Below, in pieces: positions 47,788 through 57,465 of a DNA stretch of 64,000 bases; the first letter of the stretch is position 1, and every line of letters begins with the position of its first letter. The notes beneath the pieces were generated by a model that was not told where the DNA came from, did no database searches, and saw nothing but the letters and a program-made list of their open reading frames with translations. This stretch comes from Prevotellaceae bacterium UBA4332 (GTDB lineage: Bacteria > Bacteroidota > Bacteroidia > Bacteroidales > Bacteroidaceae): the NCBI GenBank assembly GCA_002394365.1, contig DGTQ01000005.1:186001-250000 (forward strand), written 5' to 3'. The position numbers and the translations under genes were made by a program.

Positions 47788-47841
47788 TTTGTGGAGGAAT
47801 CCATCCTGGCACGCGCACAGAAGAAGGGACTGGCAGAAATA
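47788..47841 (+). pseudogene. trmD fragment (18 codons)
   Basis: Reads [18 protein letters not shown], against [18 protein letters not shown] in trmD at 48223-48276. Most base differences are at silent third positions (e.g. gca/gct, ctg/ctt), so this is coding-derived DNA that evolved under selection elsewhere, not a fresh duplication of the local copy. After it the frame runs 27 codons of unrelated sequence to a stop. No start codon lies upstream in frame. Confidence 0.85.
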
Positions 47842-47920
47842 CAAACCAAGCAACAATTTCCAAAGCGAAATGTCAACAATGGACTTATATTTTACTACTT
47901 CAGGAGTAAAAGAGTTACAT

Positions 47921-48016
47921 AGCTACCACACCTTCTGCGGTTGCTAAGCTTCCAGATGCGGGTGCTAAGCTACCACGCGCGGGCGCTAAGCTACCGCACG
48001 TGGGTGCTTAGCAACC
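47921..48016. repeat. Array C: GC-type 21-bp palindromic tandem repeats
   Basis: Units start at 47921 (26 bp), 47947, 47968 and 47989 (21 bp each), each beginning agctaCC or agcttCC and ending gcta. Joints form the imperfect palindrome ggtgctaagctacc; the last is ggtgcttagcaacc. It is 124 bp upstream of the trmD -7 box. Confidence 0.85.
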
Positions 48017-48078
48017 AAAAGCAGCCTGATTTTATAGAAAAAAAATAAAAAAATTGAGATTGTGCCCACCAATCCTAT

Positions 48079-48118
48079 TGCATCTTCATCCATAAACGGT
48101 GGAGATGCATTTTTTTTT
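48079..48118 (+). terminator. Hairpin plus T9 before the trmD promoter
   Basis: TGCATCT (48079-48085) pairs with AGATGCA (48103-48109), followed by nine T. It would stop transcription coming from upstream; the T run also supplies the -33 box of the trmD promoter. Confidence 0.75.
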
Positions 48119-48147
48119 GTATAAAATAAAAAAAGATAGTACCTTTG
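48116..48147 (+). promoter_or_regulatory. Promoter of trmD
   Basis: TTTG 48116-48119, 20-bp spacer, TACCTTTG 48140-48147, 30 nt before the ATG, with aaggag upstream of the start codon. Confidence 0.82.
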
Positions 48148-48177
48148 CAGTTGTAAAAAAAAGGAGCAGCAACAACA

Positions 48178-48873
48178 ATGAGAATTGATATCATAACCGT
48201 CCTGCCTGAAATGCTTACAGGCTTTGTAAACGAGTCAATCCTGGCTCGCGCACAGAAGAAGGGACTTGCCGAAATATACGTTCACAACCTTAGGGACTAC
48301 ACCACTGACAAATGGAAGCGAGTAGATGACTATCCCTATGGAGGTGCTGCAGGTATGCTCATACAGTGTCAGCCTCTTGACGCATGCATCAGTGCCCTTA
48401 AGGCAGAGCGAGACTACGACGAGATTATTTTTACAGCACCCGATGGCGAAACTTTCAATCAGGGCATTGCCAACGAGTTGTCGCTAAAGAAAAACCTAAT
48501 TATAATCTGCGGACACTATAAGGGCATAGACTACCGCATCAGGGAACATCTGGTGACGAGGGAGATAAGCATAGGCGACTACGTGCTGACTGGTGGCGAA
48601 CTGGCTGCTGCCGTAATGGCTGACAGCATCGTGAGGGTAATACCAGGCGTGATAGGCGACGTGGAGAGTGCTCTCTCAGACTCCTTTCAGGACAACCTGC
48701 TGGAGCCACCAGTCTATACCCGTCCTGCCGAGTACCACCCAATAAGCAACCCTGACGAGACATGGGCTGTGCCAGACATACTGCTCTCTGGTCATGAAGC
48801 CAAAATAAAAGACTGGGAAATGGAACAGTCGCTGAAGCGCACACAAGAGCGCAGACCTGACTTGCTTAGTTAA
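48178..48873 (+). CDS. trmD: tRNA (guanine37-N1)-methyltransferase TrmD
   Basis: 231 aa. Methylates G37 of tRNAs to prevent frameshifts. SPOUT trefoil-knot features: [23 protein letters not shown], and [14 protein letters not shown] in the SAM-binding knot. C-terminal region RPAEYHP...[16 protein letters not shown] contacts tRNA. recF starts 10 bp after its stop, so they are likely one operon. Confidence 0.96.
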   Translation: MRIDIITVLPEMLTGFVNESILARAQKKGLAEIYVHNLRDYTTDKWKRVDDYPYGGAAGMLIQCQPLDACISALKAERDYDEIIFTAPDGETFNQGIANELSLKKNLIIICGHYKGIDYRIREHLVTREISIGDYVLTGGELAAAVMADSIVRVIPGVIGDVESALSDSFQDNLLEPPVYTRPAEYHPISNPDETWAVPDILLSGHEAKIKDWEMEQSLKRTQERRPDLLS

Positions 48874-48882
48874 GACTACACA

Positions 48883-49998
48883 ATGATTCTACTGAATATT
48901 TCCATACTAAACTACAAGAATATCAGTGAAGCGAAGTTGGACTTCTCAAAGAAATTCAATTGCTTCATCGGTAACAACGGCGAGGGTAAGACCAACCTTC
49001 TCGACGCCATCTACTACCTGTCGTTCTGCCACTCCATGTTCTCAAATATTGACTCGCTCCTCATGAAGCACAACACAGACTTCTTCATGATACAGGGGGA
49101 GTACCTGCATGATGACGGGGAGACGGAGGAGGTCATATATGCAGGCATGAAGCGTGGGGTAAAGAAGATGTTCAAACGCAACAACAAAAACTACAAGCGA
49201 TTGTCGGAACACATTGGCATCGTGCCACTTATAATCGTTTCGCCCGATGACGCTTCGCTCATATCAGGAGGTAGCGAGGAGCGCAGAAGACTGCTCGACA
49301 TCGTCATATCGCAATACGACAACAACTACATAAACTCGCTCAACCGATACAACAAAGCCTTGCAACAGCGCAATGCGCTCCTGAAGATGGAGGACGCAGA
49401 ACCTGACCCCACCCTGCTGTCTCTATGGGAGGAGGAAATGGCTCGCGAGGGAGAGTATATCTATGAGCAACGCAACAAGTTTGTGGAAGCTTTCACACCT
49501 GTATTCAATCGTGTATATCAGAGCATAAGCGACGGCAAGGAGAAGGTAACGCTCAGCTATACCTCACACTGCCAGCGAGGACCGCTACTGGAGGTAATAC
49601 AGCGGGACCGCCACAAGGACAGGGCTGTAGGCCACTCCCTGCACGGCATACATCGTGATGACCTCGAAATGCTCATAGACGGCTACCCCATGAAGCGAGA
49701 GGGCAGTCAGGGACAAACCAAGACCTACGTCATATCGCTGAAGCTGGCACAGTTTGATTTTCTGTGCAACAAGAGTGCAGAGGGAAACACGCCACTGCTC
49801 CTGCTTGACGACATATTTGACAAGCTCGACGCCCATCGTGTGCAGAGAATAGTGCAACTGGTGTCCTCAAACAGCTATGGGCAGATTTTCATAACAGACA
49901 CAAACAGAGACCATCTCGACCAGATACTCTCCCACTCCAACGCAGAATACAAGATTTTTCATGTGGAGCAGGGAGAATTTACAGTTCATAGTGCATAA
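48883..49998 (+). CDS. recF: DNA replication and repair protein RecF
   Basis: 371 aa. Helps load RecA at gaps. Walker A GNNGEGKTN (about 31-39), the ABC signature region REGSQGQTKTYVISLKLAQ, and Walker B LLLLDDIFDKLD. The last residues GEFTVHSA are encoded by an AGTTCATAGTG-type micro-repeat, so the stop codon is repeat-provided. Confidence 0.95.
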   Translation: MILLNISILNYKNISEAKLDFSKKFNCFIGNNGEGKTNLLDAIYYLSFCHSMFSNIDSLLMKHNTDFFMIQGEYLHDDGETEEVIYAGMKRGVKKMFKRNNKNYKRLSEHIGIVPLIIVSPDDASLISGGSEERRRLLDIVISQYDNNYINSLNRYNKALQQRNALLKMEDAEPDPTLLSLWEEEMAREGEYIYEQRNKFVEAFTPVFNRVYQSISDGKEKVTLSYTSHCQRGPLLEVIQRDRHKDRAVGHSLHGIHRDDLEMLIDGYPMKREGSQGQTKTYVISLKLAQFDFLCNKSAEGNTPLLLLDDIFDKLDAHRVQRIVQLVSSNSYGQIFITDTNRDHLDQILSHSNAEYKIFHVEQGEFTVHSA

Positions 49999-50000
49999 AT

Positions 50001-50045
50001 ACTAGAGATACTATAGATACTATAGATACTATAGGTACTATACCT
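50001..50045. repeat. 9-bp microsatellite (ACTATAGAT x5)
   Basis: Units actagagat, actatagat, actatagat, actataggt, actatacct directly follow the recF stop codon. Confidence 0.85.
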
Positions 50046-50068
50046 TTTAATCCTTAACTTACGACAAA

Positions 50069-50383
50069 GTGTTCAAACGTCATCCAGAAAACATAAGCGA
50101 CCTGCTGAATGTGGTACTTCGCAATCAGGGACTGGAAACGCCCCTGATGCAGAGAAGGCTGGTAAACTCATGGAACGAGGTGATAAGCGAGAAGTTTGAC
50201 AACGAGATAGCCCAGCTTATCATCGAGAGTACGGAGAGCAAGGAGATACGCAACCAGACACTTTGGGTGAAGATTCTGTCACCTGCCATACGTCAGGAAC
50301 TGCAAATGCGAACTTCCGACCTTGTTGCCACATTGAACAACAAAGTCGGAAGCCAGATAATTACTTCGATAAGGTTCTTTTAG
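50069..50383 (+). CDS. DUF721 / DciA-like protein
   Basis: 104 aa from a GTG start. The DUF721 pattern is present: LVNSWNEVISEKFDNEI, LWVKILSPAIRQELQMR. In many bacteria lacking DnaC/DnaI this family (DciA) loads the replicative helicase DnaB. Its place after recF fits a replication role; this function is from family knowledge and the protein is shorter than model DciA. Confidence 0.78.
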   Translation: MFKRHPENISDLLNVVLRNQGLETPLMQRRLVNSWNEVISEKFDNEIAQLIIESTESKEIRNQTLWVKILSPAIRQELQMRTSDLVATLNNKVGSQIITSIRFF

Positions 50384-50434
50384 AACTTTTCTTAGGGTTT
50401 CCTAGGTATTCCTAGGATTTCCTATGCCCTCCTA

Positions 50435-52333
50435 TTATTTCCCCAATCTCTTTTTACGCAACTCGTCACGCTCTCGCTGCATGCGTTGCTGTTGCTCCTG
50501 CATAGCCTGCAAACGAGCAGCAAAGCCAGACATCTTCTTAGGGTTCTTCTTGTTCTCCTCGCGCTTAGCCTCGAGGATGGCAAGGAGTTTTTCGTCATTG
50601 GTCGTCTTACGCAATACCCACATTATAAGGGCTGAGAAGAAGAGCGAAACAAAATAATAGAAGTTGAGACCTGATGAATAGTCGTTGAACATAAAGAAGA
50701 ACATCAACGGCATGAGCATCATCATCCATCGCATCATCTTCATCTGCTCTGCCTGAGCACCCATCATCTGATCTTTCTGTTGCTGCATGGTAAACCATGA
50801 GTAGAGCAGGTTGGCTGCACAGAAGAGAATACACGTGAGGGAGATATGGTCGCCTATCAGCCATAGATTCTCTTGCCAGGAGACGATAGGGTCGTAGGTT
50901 GAGAGATCGTCTATCCACAGGAATGACTGGCGACGCAACTGTATGGCATTAGGCACAAAGTTGAACATCGCAATCCAGATAGGCATCTGTATCAGCATAG
51001 GCAGACAACCACTCAAAGGGCTCACACCGTATTCTGAGTATAACTGCATCTGCACCTGCTGCTTCTGCAGGGCGTCTTCTGGCTTGTCAAGATGCTTGGT
51101 AGCTTCCTCCAGTTTTGGACGCAACACCCTCATCTTTGCCGAGGACATATAGCTCTTCTTTACCATAGGATAGGTGATAGCCTTCAGCAAAAGGGTGATG
51201 AGTATCAGGATGACGCCCATAGGAATAGCCATAGAGCGCAGGAAGTCAAACACGTAGAGCGTAAACCAGCGGTTAATATAGCGGAACAGAGGCCAGCCGA
51301 GATATACCAGTCGCTCCAGCTCGAGCTTCTTGCCAAGGGTGCTCTCCTCCTCTACCGACTGCAGAAGGCGGAAATCGTTTGGCACATAGTAGAATTCCAG
51401 TTCTGTTGCCTCTATGCCTCGAGGGTCGAAGTTTGTCTTGAGCTTTGCCTCATACTGCTTGAGGTAGCCAGACCCCTTCTGCTGTGGTATTGACGTGAGT
51501 TTCACATCGTTGCCATAGTTTGTCTTGGTAGCCATAACTACGGAGAAGAACTGGTTCTTGAAAGCTACCCAGTCTATGGGTTCTTCTACGCCCTCGTCCC
51601 TCTTCTCGCTTGTCTCGTTGAGGTAGTCTGTACCACCCTCGGTAAAGTGATAGGTCAGGGTGCTGTAGCGATTCTCGAAGGTGAAGCCCTTCTCCTGCTG
51701 TTTGCACATATCCTGCCAATTTATGTCCATCGTAGTGGTATTGGGGGCAAACATACCTGCCATGCCATTCGCCACGATAGAGCAGTGGAGCTTGTAATCC
51801 TTGCTCAGGTTATATTTCACCACGATGCTCTTACCCGCACCAGCTTCTGCGGTGAATGTCACAGAATTCTGCGTAACCTCAGTTGGCTCAAAATACAACT
51901 CGTCAGTAGATATGTTCTGCTCCTTTGCCACGAGAGTGAAGTTCAGCTTCTGCGTGTCCTTATCAAAGAGCGTAACATCCTTGTTACCCTCATTGTCCTC
52001 AAAACCCTTGATGACAGCTTTCTCCACCACTGCGCCCCTCGACGTCAGAGTAAGCTCCAGCTTGTCATTGCTCAGCGTAACCTTCTGCACTGTACCCTGC
52101 ATGGCATTGTGGAACAACAGAGTAGAATCCTCCACAACCTTACGAGCTGCCTCAGCCTTACGCTGAATTTCAGCCAGCTTCTGCTGTTCTTCTGCTTTTT
52201 TCTTTACTACTGTCTCTATTGAATCCTGAACGCGCATAGCCTCCATCTCCTCTTGCGAAGGCTGGTTGTACCATGTAAAACCAAAGAGCACAACGGCTAT
52301 CAGCACAAAACCTATGATAGTATTCTTATCCAT
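50435..52333 (-). CDS. yidC: Membrane protein insertase YidC
   Basis: 632 aa. Inserts and folds inner-membrane proteins with or without Sec. An N-terminal signal-anchor (about 6-20, IIGFVLIAVVLFGFTW), a coiled Lys/Glu segment (about 40-70), a periplasmic beta domain (about 75-340), and the five-helix insertase core (about 365-590) with the SGCLPMLIQMPIW segment. The tail is basic (RERDELRKKRLGK) and may bind the ribosome. Confidence 0.95.
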   Translation of the reverse strand: MDKNTIIGFVLIAVVLFGFTWYNQPSQEEMEAMRVQDSIETVVKKKAEEQQKLAEIQRKAEAARKVVEDSTLLFHNAMQGTVQKVTLSNDKLELTLTSRGAVVEKAVIKGFEDNEGNKDVTLFDKDTQKLNFTLVAKEQNISTDELYFEPTEVTQNSVTFTAEAGAGKSIVVKYNLSKDYKLHCSIVANGMAGMFAPNTTTMDINWQDMCKQQEKGFTFENRYSTLTYHFTEGGTDYLNETSEKRDEGVEEPIDWVAFKNQFFSVVMATKTNYGNDVKLTSIPQQKGSGYLKQYEAKLKTNFDPRGIEATELEFYYVPNDFRLLQSVEEESTLGKKLELERLVYLGWPLFRYINRWFTLYVFDFLRSMAIPMGVILILITLLLKAITYPMVKKSYMSSAKMRVLRPKLEEATKHLDKPEDALQKQQVQMQLYSEYGVSPLSGCLPMLIQMPIWIAMFNFVPNAIQLRRQSFLWIDDLSTYDPIVSWQENLWLIGDHISLTCILFCAANLLYSWFTMQQQKDQMMGAQAEQMKMMRWMMMLMPLMFFFMFNDYSSGLNFYYFVSLFFSALIMWVLRKTTNDEKLLAILEAKREENKKNPKKMSGFAARLQAMQEQQQRMQRERDELRKKRLGK

Positions 52334-52364
52334 TCTCTTTTCTTCATTTTGATTAAAAACCCTG

Positions 52365-52396
52365 CAAAGGTACGAAAAAACCTTGAAAACACCAAA
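52365..52396 (-). promoter_or_regulatory. Promoter of yidC
   Basis: Reverse strand: TTTG (52396-52393), 20-bp spacer, TACCTTTG (52372-52365), 31 nt before the ATG. Confidence 0.8.
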
Positions 52397-52435
52397 AACT
52401 TTATGCCTTATACCTTATTCTTTATACTTTTTTTG

Positions 52436-52443
52436 TACCTTTG
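52436..52443 (+). promoter_or_regulatory. -7 box (TACCTTTG) of the DUF3078 gene
   Basis: TACCTTTG after a T-run, 37 nt before the ATG; divergent from the yidC promoter. Confidence 0.68.
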
Positions 52444-52480
52444 CATGACCAAATAAATTTACACAGCCAGAAAAAAAATA

Positions 52481-53671
52481 ATGCGACAAGTCATACTATA
52501 TTTCCTCTGCACCATCCTTTGTACACTCTTCTCCACCTCGCTCCCTGCCCAATATTCCGACGTTTCGCCTGCATCAGGGCAAAGCGATGAAGGGGCTCTG
52601 CTCATGCTCCCGGCGAAGTATGACAAGAATGTAGTGAAGCGCATGTTCCAGCTGGAAGGCGACACCATCTCCTCACTTGCCGACAGGCTTATGATGGACA
52701 CCTATCTCAACCACCCGGAAAAGGTAAGGATAAACGAAGGCAGCAAAGAGCAAATGCCAACAAAGAAGCACGAAAGCAAACCTGCCATACTGGAACCGTC
52801 GCTATACCCCATCGACGTGGAAAACACGCTAAAGGATGAGGAGGGGCAAAACGATACTATATCCTTCGTCATCACAAAACCACATTTCTGGACTTTTTCG
52901 GGCGACTACAACCTGCAATTCATGCAAAACTACATATCGCCAAACTGGTATAAGTCGGGTAACTCCACCTACTCCATGCTTGGAGCCGTAACCCTGCAAT
53001 ACAACTACAATAACAAGCAGAGACTGAAGTGGGACAACAAACTCGAACTCAAGCTCAGCTTCCTGTCCACAGATGCCGACACAGTAAACAATTTCAAGAC
53101 TACCGAAGACCTCATACGCTACACCACCCAGCTATCCCTCCAGGCGCATAAAAACTGGTACTACGCTGCACAACTCATAGCCAACACACAGTTTACACGT
53201 GGTCTGAAAAACAACGATGCCACCATCTACTCCGACTTTATGTCGCCTTTCAACCTCAATGTCTCGCTTGGTATGAACTACAACGTCAAGGCTCACCAAA
53301 GCAAACTCACGGGCAACATACTGCTTGCTCCCCTCTCCTACAGAATGACATACGTTGACCGTTCAGACCTCGCCACCCGTTTCGGACTTGACGAAGGCAA
53401 ACACGTACGCAACGATATAGGCTCGCTCATCAATGCCGAAATCGTATGGAAACCTCTCGACAATTTCAAGTGGCAGACACGTCTCTATGCCTACACCACG
53501 TACAGTAATTTCCTCCTTGAGTGGGAGAACACCCTCGTATTCCAATTCAACCGCTATATCTCCACCAACCTCTTTATTTATCCACGTTTCGACGATGCTG
53601 TGGACAGAACCACCTCTACCTACTGGCAACTCAAAGAATACCTCTCCGTAGGATTTACTTACTCCATGTAA
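52481..53671 (+). CDS. DUF3078 outer-membrane-like protein
   Basis: 396 aa, signal peptide (1-23, ending LPAQY). About 110 residues of spacer precede a C-terminal half with many amphipathic beta strands (WTFSGDYNLQFMQNYISPNW, KLELKLSFLS, SVGFTYSM at the end). The final aromatic-ending strand fits an outer-membrane barrel. DUF3078 is a Bacteroidetes family without a firm function. It is transcribed away from yidC. Confidence 0.75.
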   Translation: MRQVILYFLCTILCTLFSTSLPAQYSDVSPASGQSDEGALLMLPAKYDKNVVKRMFQLEGDTISSLADRLMMDTYLNHPEKVRINEGSKEQMPTKKHESKPAILEPSLYPIDVENTLKDEEGQNDTISFVITKPHFWTFSGDYNLQFMQNYISPNWYKSGNSTYSMLGAVTLQYNYNNKQRLKWDNKLELKLSFLSTDADTVNNFKTTEDLIRYTTQLSLQAHKNWYYAAQLIANTQFTRGLKNNDATIYSDFMSPFNLNVSLGMNYNVKAHQSKLTGNILLAPLSYRMTYVDRSDLATRFGLDEGKHVRNDIGSLINAEIVWKPLDNFKWQTRLYAYTTYSNFLLEWENTLVFQFNRYISTNLFIYPRFDDAVDRTTSTYWQLKEYLSVGFTYSM

Positions 53672-53736
53672 TCTATGTAATCCCACTACACCCCCAAATT
53701 CTTCACTCTTCATTCTTCATTCTTAATTTATTTTTG

Positions 53737-53744
53737 TAACTTTG
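53737..53744 (+). promoter_or_regulatory. -7 box (TAACTTTG) of typA
   Basis: TAACTTTG, 24 nt before the ATG. Upstream is the cattcttcattctt micro-repeat; no clear -33 box. Confidence 0.65.
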
Positions 53745-53768
53745 CACCCAAATTTGTAATTTAGGATT

Positions 53769-55574
53769 ATGCAAGACATTAGAAATATCGCCATCATCGC
53801 CCATGTGGACCACGGCAAGACCACACTCGTAGACAAGATGATGCTCGCAGGCAAACTCTTTCGCGAAGGACAAAACAACTCCGACCAAGTACTTGACGCT
53901 AACGACCTTGAACGTGAGCGCGGCATAACAATCCTTTCCAAAAACGTTTCCATCAATTGGAAAGGCACAAAAATCAATATCATTGACACTCCGGGACACT
54001 CCGACTTTGGCGGAGAGGTGGAACGTGTGCTCAACATGGCAGACGGCTGCATACTCCTTGTTGACGCCTTCGAAGGACCAATGCCACAGACACGCTTCGT
54101 CTTGCAGAAAGCTCTGCAGATAGGGCTGAAGCCGATAGTAGTGGTAAACAAGGTTGACAAGCCCAACTGCCGACCTGAGGAGGTTTACGAAATGGTCTTC
54201 GACCTCATGTTCGACCTCGGAGCTACCGAGGACCAGCTCGACTTCCCTGTTGTATATGGTTCTGCCAAGAACGGATGGATGGCTGAAGACTGGAAGACAC
54301 CAACAGACAACATAGAGTATCTCCTCGACAAGATAGTAGAAATAATCCCTGCACCCGAAACACTCGAGGGCACGCCACAGATGCTCATCACATCGCTCGA
54401 CTACTCTTCCTACACTGGCAGAATAGCCGTAGGACGCATACACCGTGGCACCCTCAAGGAGGGCATGAACATCACCATAGCTCATCGTGATGGTTCGCAG
54501 GAGAAGACCAAGATAAAAGAGATACACACCTTCAGCGGCATGGGACACCAGAAGGTAAGCGAGGTGCAGAGTGGCGACATATGTGCCATCATTGGACTCG
54601 AGAAATTTGAGATTGGCGACACCATCTGCGACTTCGAAAACCCAGAACCGATGGAGCCTATAGCAATAGATGAGCCTACAATGTCTATGCTCTTCACCAT
54701 CAACGATTCACCATTCTTTGGCAAAGAGGGAAAATTCGTCACCTCTCGTCATATAAGCGATCGTCTCGAGCGCGAACTGGAGAAGAACCTCGCACTGCGT
54801 GTAGAGCCTTTCGAGGACTCTACCGACAAGTGGATTGTATCAGGCAGAGGTGTGCTCCACCTCTCTGTGCTCATCGAGACCATGCGTCGCGAGGGCTACG
54901 AACTACAGGTTGGACAGCCACAGGTAATATATAAGGAGATAGACGGACAAAAGTGTGAGCCTATAGAGGAACTCACCATCAACGTACCAGAGGAATTTTC
55001 ATCAAAGATGATAGACATGGTAACGCGCCGCAAGGGCGAGATGACGTCTATGGAGTCTCAAGGCGACAGGGTGAACATAGAGTTCGACATCCCTTCGCGT
55101 GGCATCATCGGTTTGCGTACCAACGTGCTCACAGCTTCACAAGGCGAAGCTATCATGGCACACCGTTTCAAGGAATACCAGCCTTACAAAGGCGAGATAA
55201 CACGCCGTCTCAACGGCTCTATGATAGCCCTCGAGACTGGCAATGCCTTTGCCTACTCCATTGACAAGCTGCAGGATCGTGGTAAGTTCTTCATCGACCC
55301 TGGCGACGACGTCTATGGAGGACAGGTGGTAGGCGAGCACGTGCATGACAACGACCTCGTAGTCAACGTGACCAAGGCAAAGCAACTCACCAACGTGCGT
55401 GCCTCAGGCTCTGACGACAAGGCTCGCATCATACCCAAGACAGTTCTTTCCCTTGAGGAGTGCCTCGAATACATCAAGGCTGACGAACTAGTGGAAGTAA
55501 CCCCTAAGTCCATGCGCATGCGCAAGATAATACTCGACCACCTCGAGCGCAAGCGTGCCAATCGAGAAGATTAA
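53769..55574 (+). CDS. typA: Ribosome-associated GTPase TypA/BipA
   Basis: 601 aa. EF-G-like GTPase aiding 50S assembly and stress growth. G1 AHVDHGKTT (about 11-19), switch I RERGITI, G3 DTPGHSDF, G4 NKVD. C-terminal domain has [18 protein letters not shown] and the TypA-specific tail ([26 protein letters not shown]). Starts at 53769 just after its promoter. Confidence 0.95.
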   Translation: MQDIRNIAIIAHVDHGKTTLVDKMMLAGKLFREGQNNSDQVLDANDLERERGITILSKNVSINWKGTKINIIDTPGHSDFGGEVERVLNMADGCILLVDAFEGPMPQTRFVLQKALQIGLKPIVVVNKVDKPNCRPEEVYEMVFDLMFDLGATEDQLDFPVVYGSAKNGWMAEDWKTPTDNIEYLLDKIVEIIPAPETLEGTPQMLITSLDYSSYTGRIAVGRIHRGTLKEGMNITIAHRDGSQEKTKIKEIHTFSGMGHQKVSEVQSGDICAIIGLEKFEIGDTICDFENPEPMEPIAIDEPTMSMLFTINDSPFFGKEGKFVTSRHISDRLERELEKNLALRVEPFEDSTDKWIVSGRGVLHLSVLIETMRREGYELQVGQPQVIYKEIDGQKCEPIEELTINVPEEFSSKMIDMVTRRKGEMTSMESQGDRVNIEFDIPSRGIIGLRTNVLTASQGEAIMAHRFKEYQPYKGEITRRLNGSMIALETGNAFAYSIDKLQDRGKFFIDPGDDVYGGQVVGEHVHDNDLVVNVTKAKQLTNVRASGSDDKARIIPKTVLSLEECLEYIKADELVEVTPKSMRMRKIILDHLERKRANRED

Positions 55575-55620
55575 TACCTCTTTCCCCCTACTCCGAGAGA
55601 GGGGGAAGGTCGCATACACA

Positions 55621-56238
55621 ATGGATTACCTCTTAGAAATACTCGAATTTCTCGGCACCTTCGCCTTCGCCATATCAGGCATACGCCATGCTGCAGCAAA
55701 GAAATTTGACTGGTTTGGCGGCTTTATCTGTGGCATAGCTGTGGCTATAGGCGGAGGAACACTTCGCGACCTTCTTCTGGGCGTCACCCCCTTCTGGATG
55801 ACGCGACCTATCTACATTCTGTGTACCATTCTGGCACAAGCCTTTCTCATCATCTTCCAAAAGTATATCAAGCGTCTCGACAACGCCTGGCTCTTCTTCG
55901 ACACTCTCGGCCTTGCCCTCTTTACCATAGCTGGCATGCAGAAAACACTCGACATGGGACACCCTTTCTGGCTTGCCATCATCATGGGTACCATGACGGG
56001 TGCTGCTGGTGGCGTCATTCGTGATGTTCTGCTCAACAACGTGCCAGTAATCTTCCAAAAAGAAATCTATGCTATTGCCAGTATTCTTGGTGGCTGTCTA
56101 TACTGGCTACTGCTCTCTCTCCATATTGATGCAGCCTATTCAGCCACAGCAACATTCTTCTTCATAGTAATTATACGTTTTCTCGCAGTTCGCTACCACA
56201 TTTCCCTCCCCCAACTGCATCTTCACGAGGAAGAATAG
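55621..56238 (+). CDS. TRIC/UPF0126-family membrane protein
   Basis: 205 aa from the ATG at 55621. An earlier in-frame ATG (55555) lies inside typA and would add residues encoded by a GC-rich element, so it is rejected. Seven hydrophobic segments in two repeated halves, each with a glycine-rich kink (GGGTLRDLLLG and GAAGGVIRDVLLN), the pattern of prokaryotic trimeric cation channels (YadS/YicG family). Probably a potassium or glycine-linked cation channel in the inner membrane; role not proven. Confidence 0.83.
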   Translation: MDYLLEILEFLGTFAFAISGIRHAAAKKFDWFGGFICGIAVAIGGGTLRDLLLGVTPFWMTRPIYILCTILAQAFLIIFQKYIKRLDNAWLFFDTLGLALFTIAGMQKTLDMGHPFWLAIIMGTMTGAAGGVIRDVLLNNVPVIFQKEIYAIASILGGCLYWLLLSLHIDAAYSATATFFFIVIIRFLAVRYHISLPQLHLHEEE

Positions 56239-56244
56239 CTTCTA

Positions 56245-57465
56245 TCAATCTTTGCGCCACTTGTTTTTCTTAGCTGCTCTGTGGGGTGTTGCCTCAAGTG
56301 GCGAAATTGCAGGACGCTCATTGCCGCCACTGCCAGAGGATATGGCAGGGGTGCTGACGGCTGATTTAACCTTGGTGCCTGTGGCAAGGGCATGACGGTA
56401 TTGTGTGTAGCGCTGCATGATGGTCTCTACATAGTTAGCTGTTTCATAACCACGCATATAGCCATTCTTGACAACTGGGTCAGTATAGTAATGAGGGTCC
56501 TGAAGCAGAAGAATATAGCGACGCACGTCTGCCCAACGCTGTGGGACACCCCCATACTTTCTGGCTAATGCCATTGCATCGCGAACGTGGTTTGTGCCAC
56601 CATTATAGGCAGCAAGAGCAAAACGCAGACGTTCAGAGGGATTGGGAATATCATTAAACTGCACTTGCAACTGGCGCATATAGCGAGCGGCGGCAGCTAT
56701 ATTGGGTTCTGGCTGGAATATCTGTTCTCGAGGCAAGGAGAGAAGGTCTGCCGTAGAGGGCATGATTTGCATGAGTCCGCAGGCTCCTGCCCAGGAGCGT
56801 GCCTGAGAGTCGAAACAAGATTCCTGATAGCACTGGGAGGCGAGAAGCACCCAATCTGTCATTGCCACAGGGGCATACTGACGGAAGAGGTGGTCGTAAT
56901 GTGATATCTGTCCTTTGGCAGCAGAGAGCATGGTGGGGAATACTCGACGTGTTACACTTGCCACGCTGAGCTGGTAAGCCTCCTGCTTCTTGATATCGGC
57001 AAGCATTCTGGGGGTATACCACGAGCGGATAGCCTCAGCAAGTTTCTCATTGTCCTTACTGACCACCCAGTCGTTGGCCACCTTGATGAAGCCAGCCTGA
57101 TGTTGTTTAGAAAGCGGAACAGCTATGATGTCTCCTTCGTCATTGCGAAGGCGCTCAAGCATGTCGAGAGTGTCTTGACAGACATCTATGCGCACACTCT
57201 TGCCAAGGTGAGCAGCAAGTTTCTCACAGAGTTGGTAGTTTGCGCCCATATCGCGACCATGATACTCATAATAGGTATCAGGACCAGTAAGTGTGAGCAT
57301 GATGAGCTCAGTACTGGCATCGCTGTCATCCCCCCACGGAGCTTCGTAAGACTCTTGCTTTACCTTGGTTGTGCAGGAGGATAACACTACCGTTAACGGG
57401 AACGATAACACTAACGTTAACGATAACGCTAACGGGAACAAATTATTTCTACTTACTGATTTCAC
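56245..57465 (-). CDS. MltF-like lytic transglycosylase lipoprotein
   Basis: 406 aa. Lipobox LSSC (Cys at about 30). N-terminal solute-binding-like domain (about 50-185) and C-terminal SLT lysozyme-like domain (about 200-350): catalytic Glu in CYQESCFDSQARSWAGACGL (about 215) and GLMQIMPSTA. This two-domain layout is that of MltF, which cuts peptidoglycan glycan strands. The signal peptide core is encoded by a cgttNN-type hexanucleotide run (57383-57436). Its ATG lies within the upstream TPR gene (17-bp overlap). Confidence 0.87.
   Translation of the reverse strand: MKSVSRNNLFPLALSLTLVLSFPLTVVLSSCTTKVKQESYEAPWGDDSDASTELIMLTLTGPDTYYEYHGRDMGANYQLCEKLAAHLGKSVRIDVCQDTLDMLERLRNDEGDIIAVPLSKQHQAGFIKVANDWVVSKDNEKLAEAIRSWYTPRMLADIKKQEAYQLSVASVTRRVFPTMLSAAKGQISHYDHLFRQYAPVAMTDWVLLASQCYQESCFDSQARSWAGACGLMQIMPSTADLLSLPREQIFQPEPNIAAAARYMRQLQVQFNDIPNPSERLRFALAAYNGGTNHVRDAMALARKYGGVPQRWADVRRYILLLQDPHYYTDPVVKNGYMRGYETANYVETIMQRYTQYRHALATGTKVKSAVSTPAISSGSGGNERPAISPLEATPHRAAKKNKWRKD
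57383..57436 (-). repeat. Hexanucleotide microsatellite in the MltF-like signal peptide
   Basis: Nine plus-strand units: aacact, accgtt, aacggg, aacgat, aacact, aacgtt, aacgat, aacgct, aacggg. Read in reverse they give the LALSLTLVLSFPLTVVLSS hydrophobic core. Same family as 31019-31072. Confidence 0.88.

Noticed and set aside
47657..47947. 96-codon frame upstream of trmD
   Set aside because: Out of frame with the trmD fragment it covers, no protein-like features; an accident of an AT-rich gap.
55555..55620. Longer start for the TRIC-like protein
   Set aside because: Would lie inside typA and be coded by a GC-rich dispersed element; the first membrane helix begins only after 55621.
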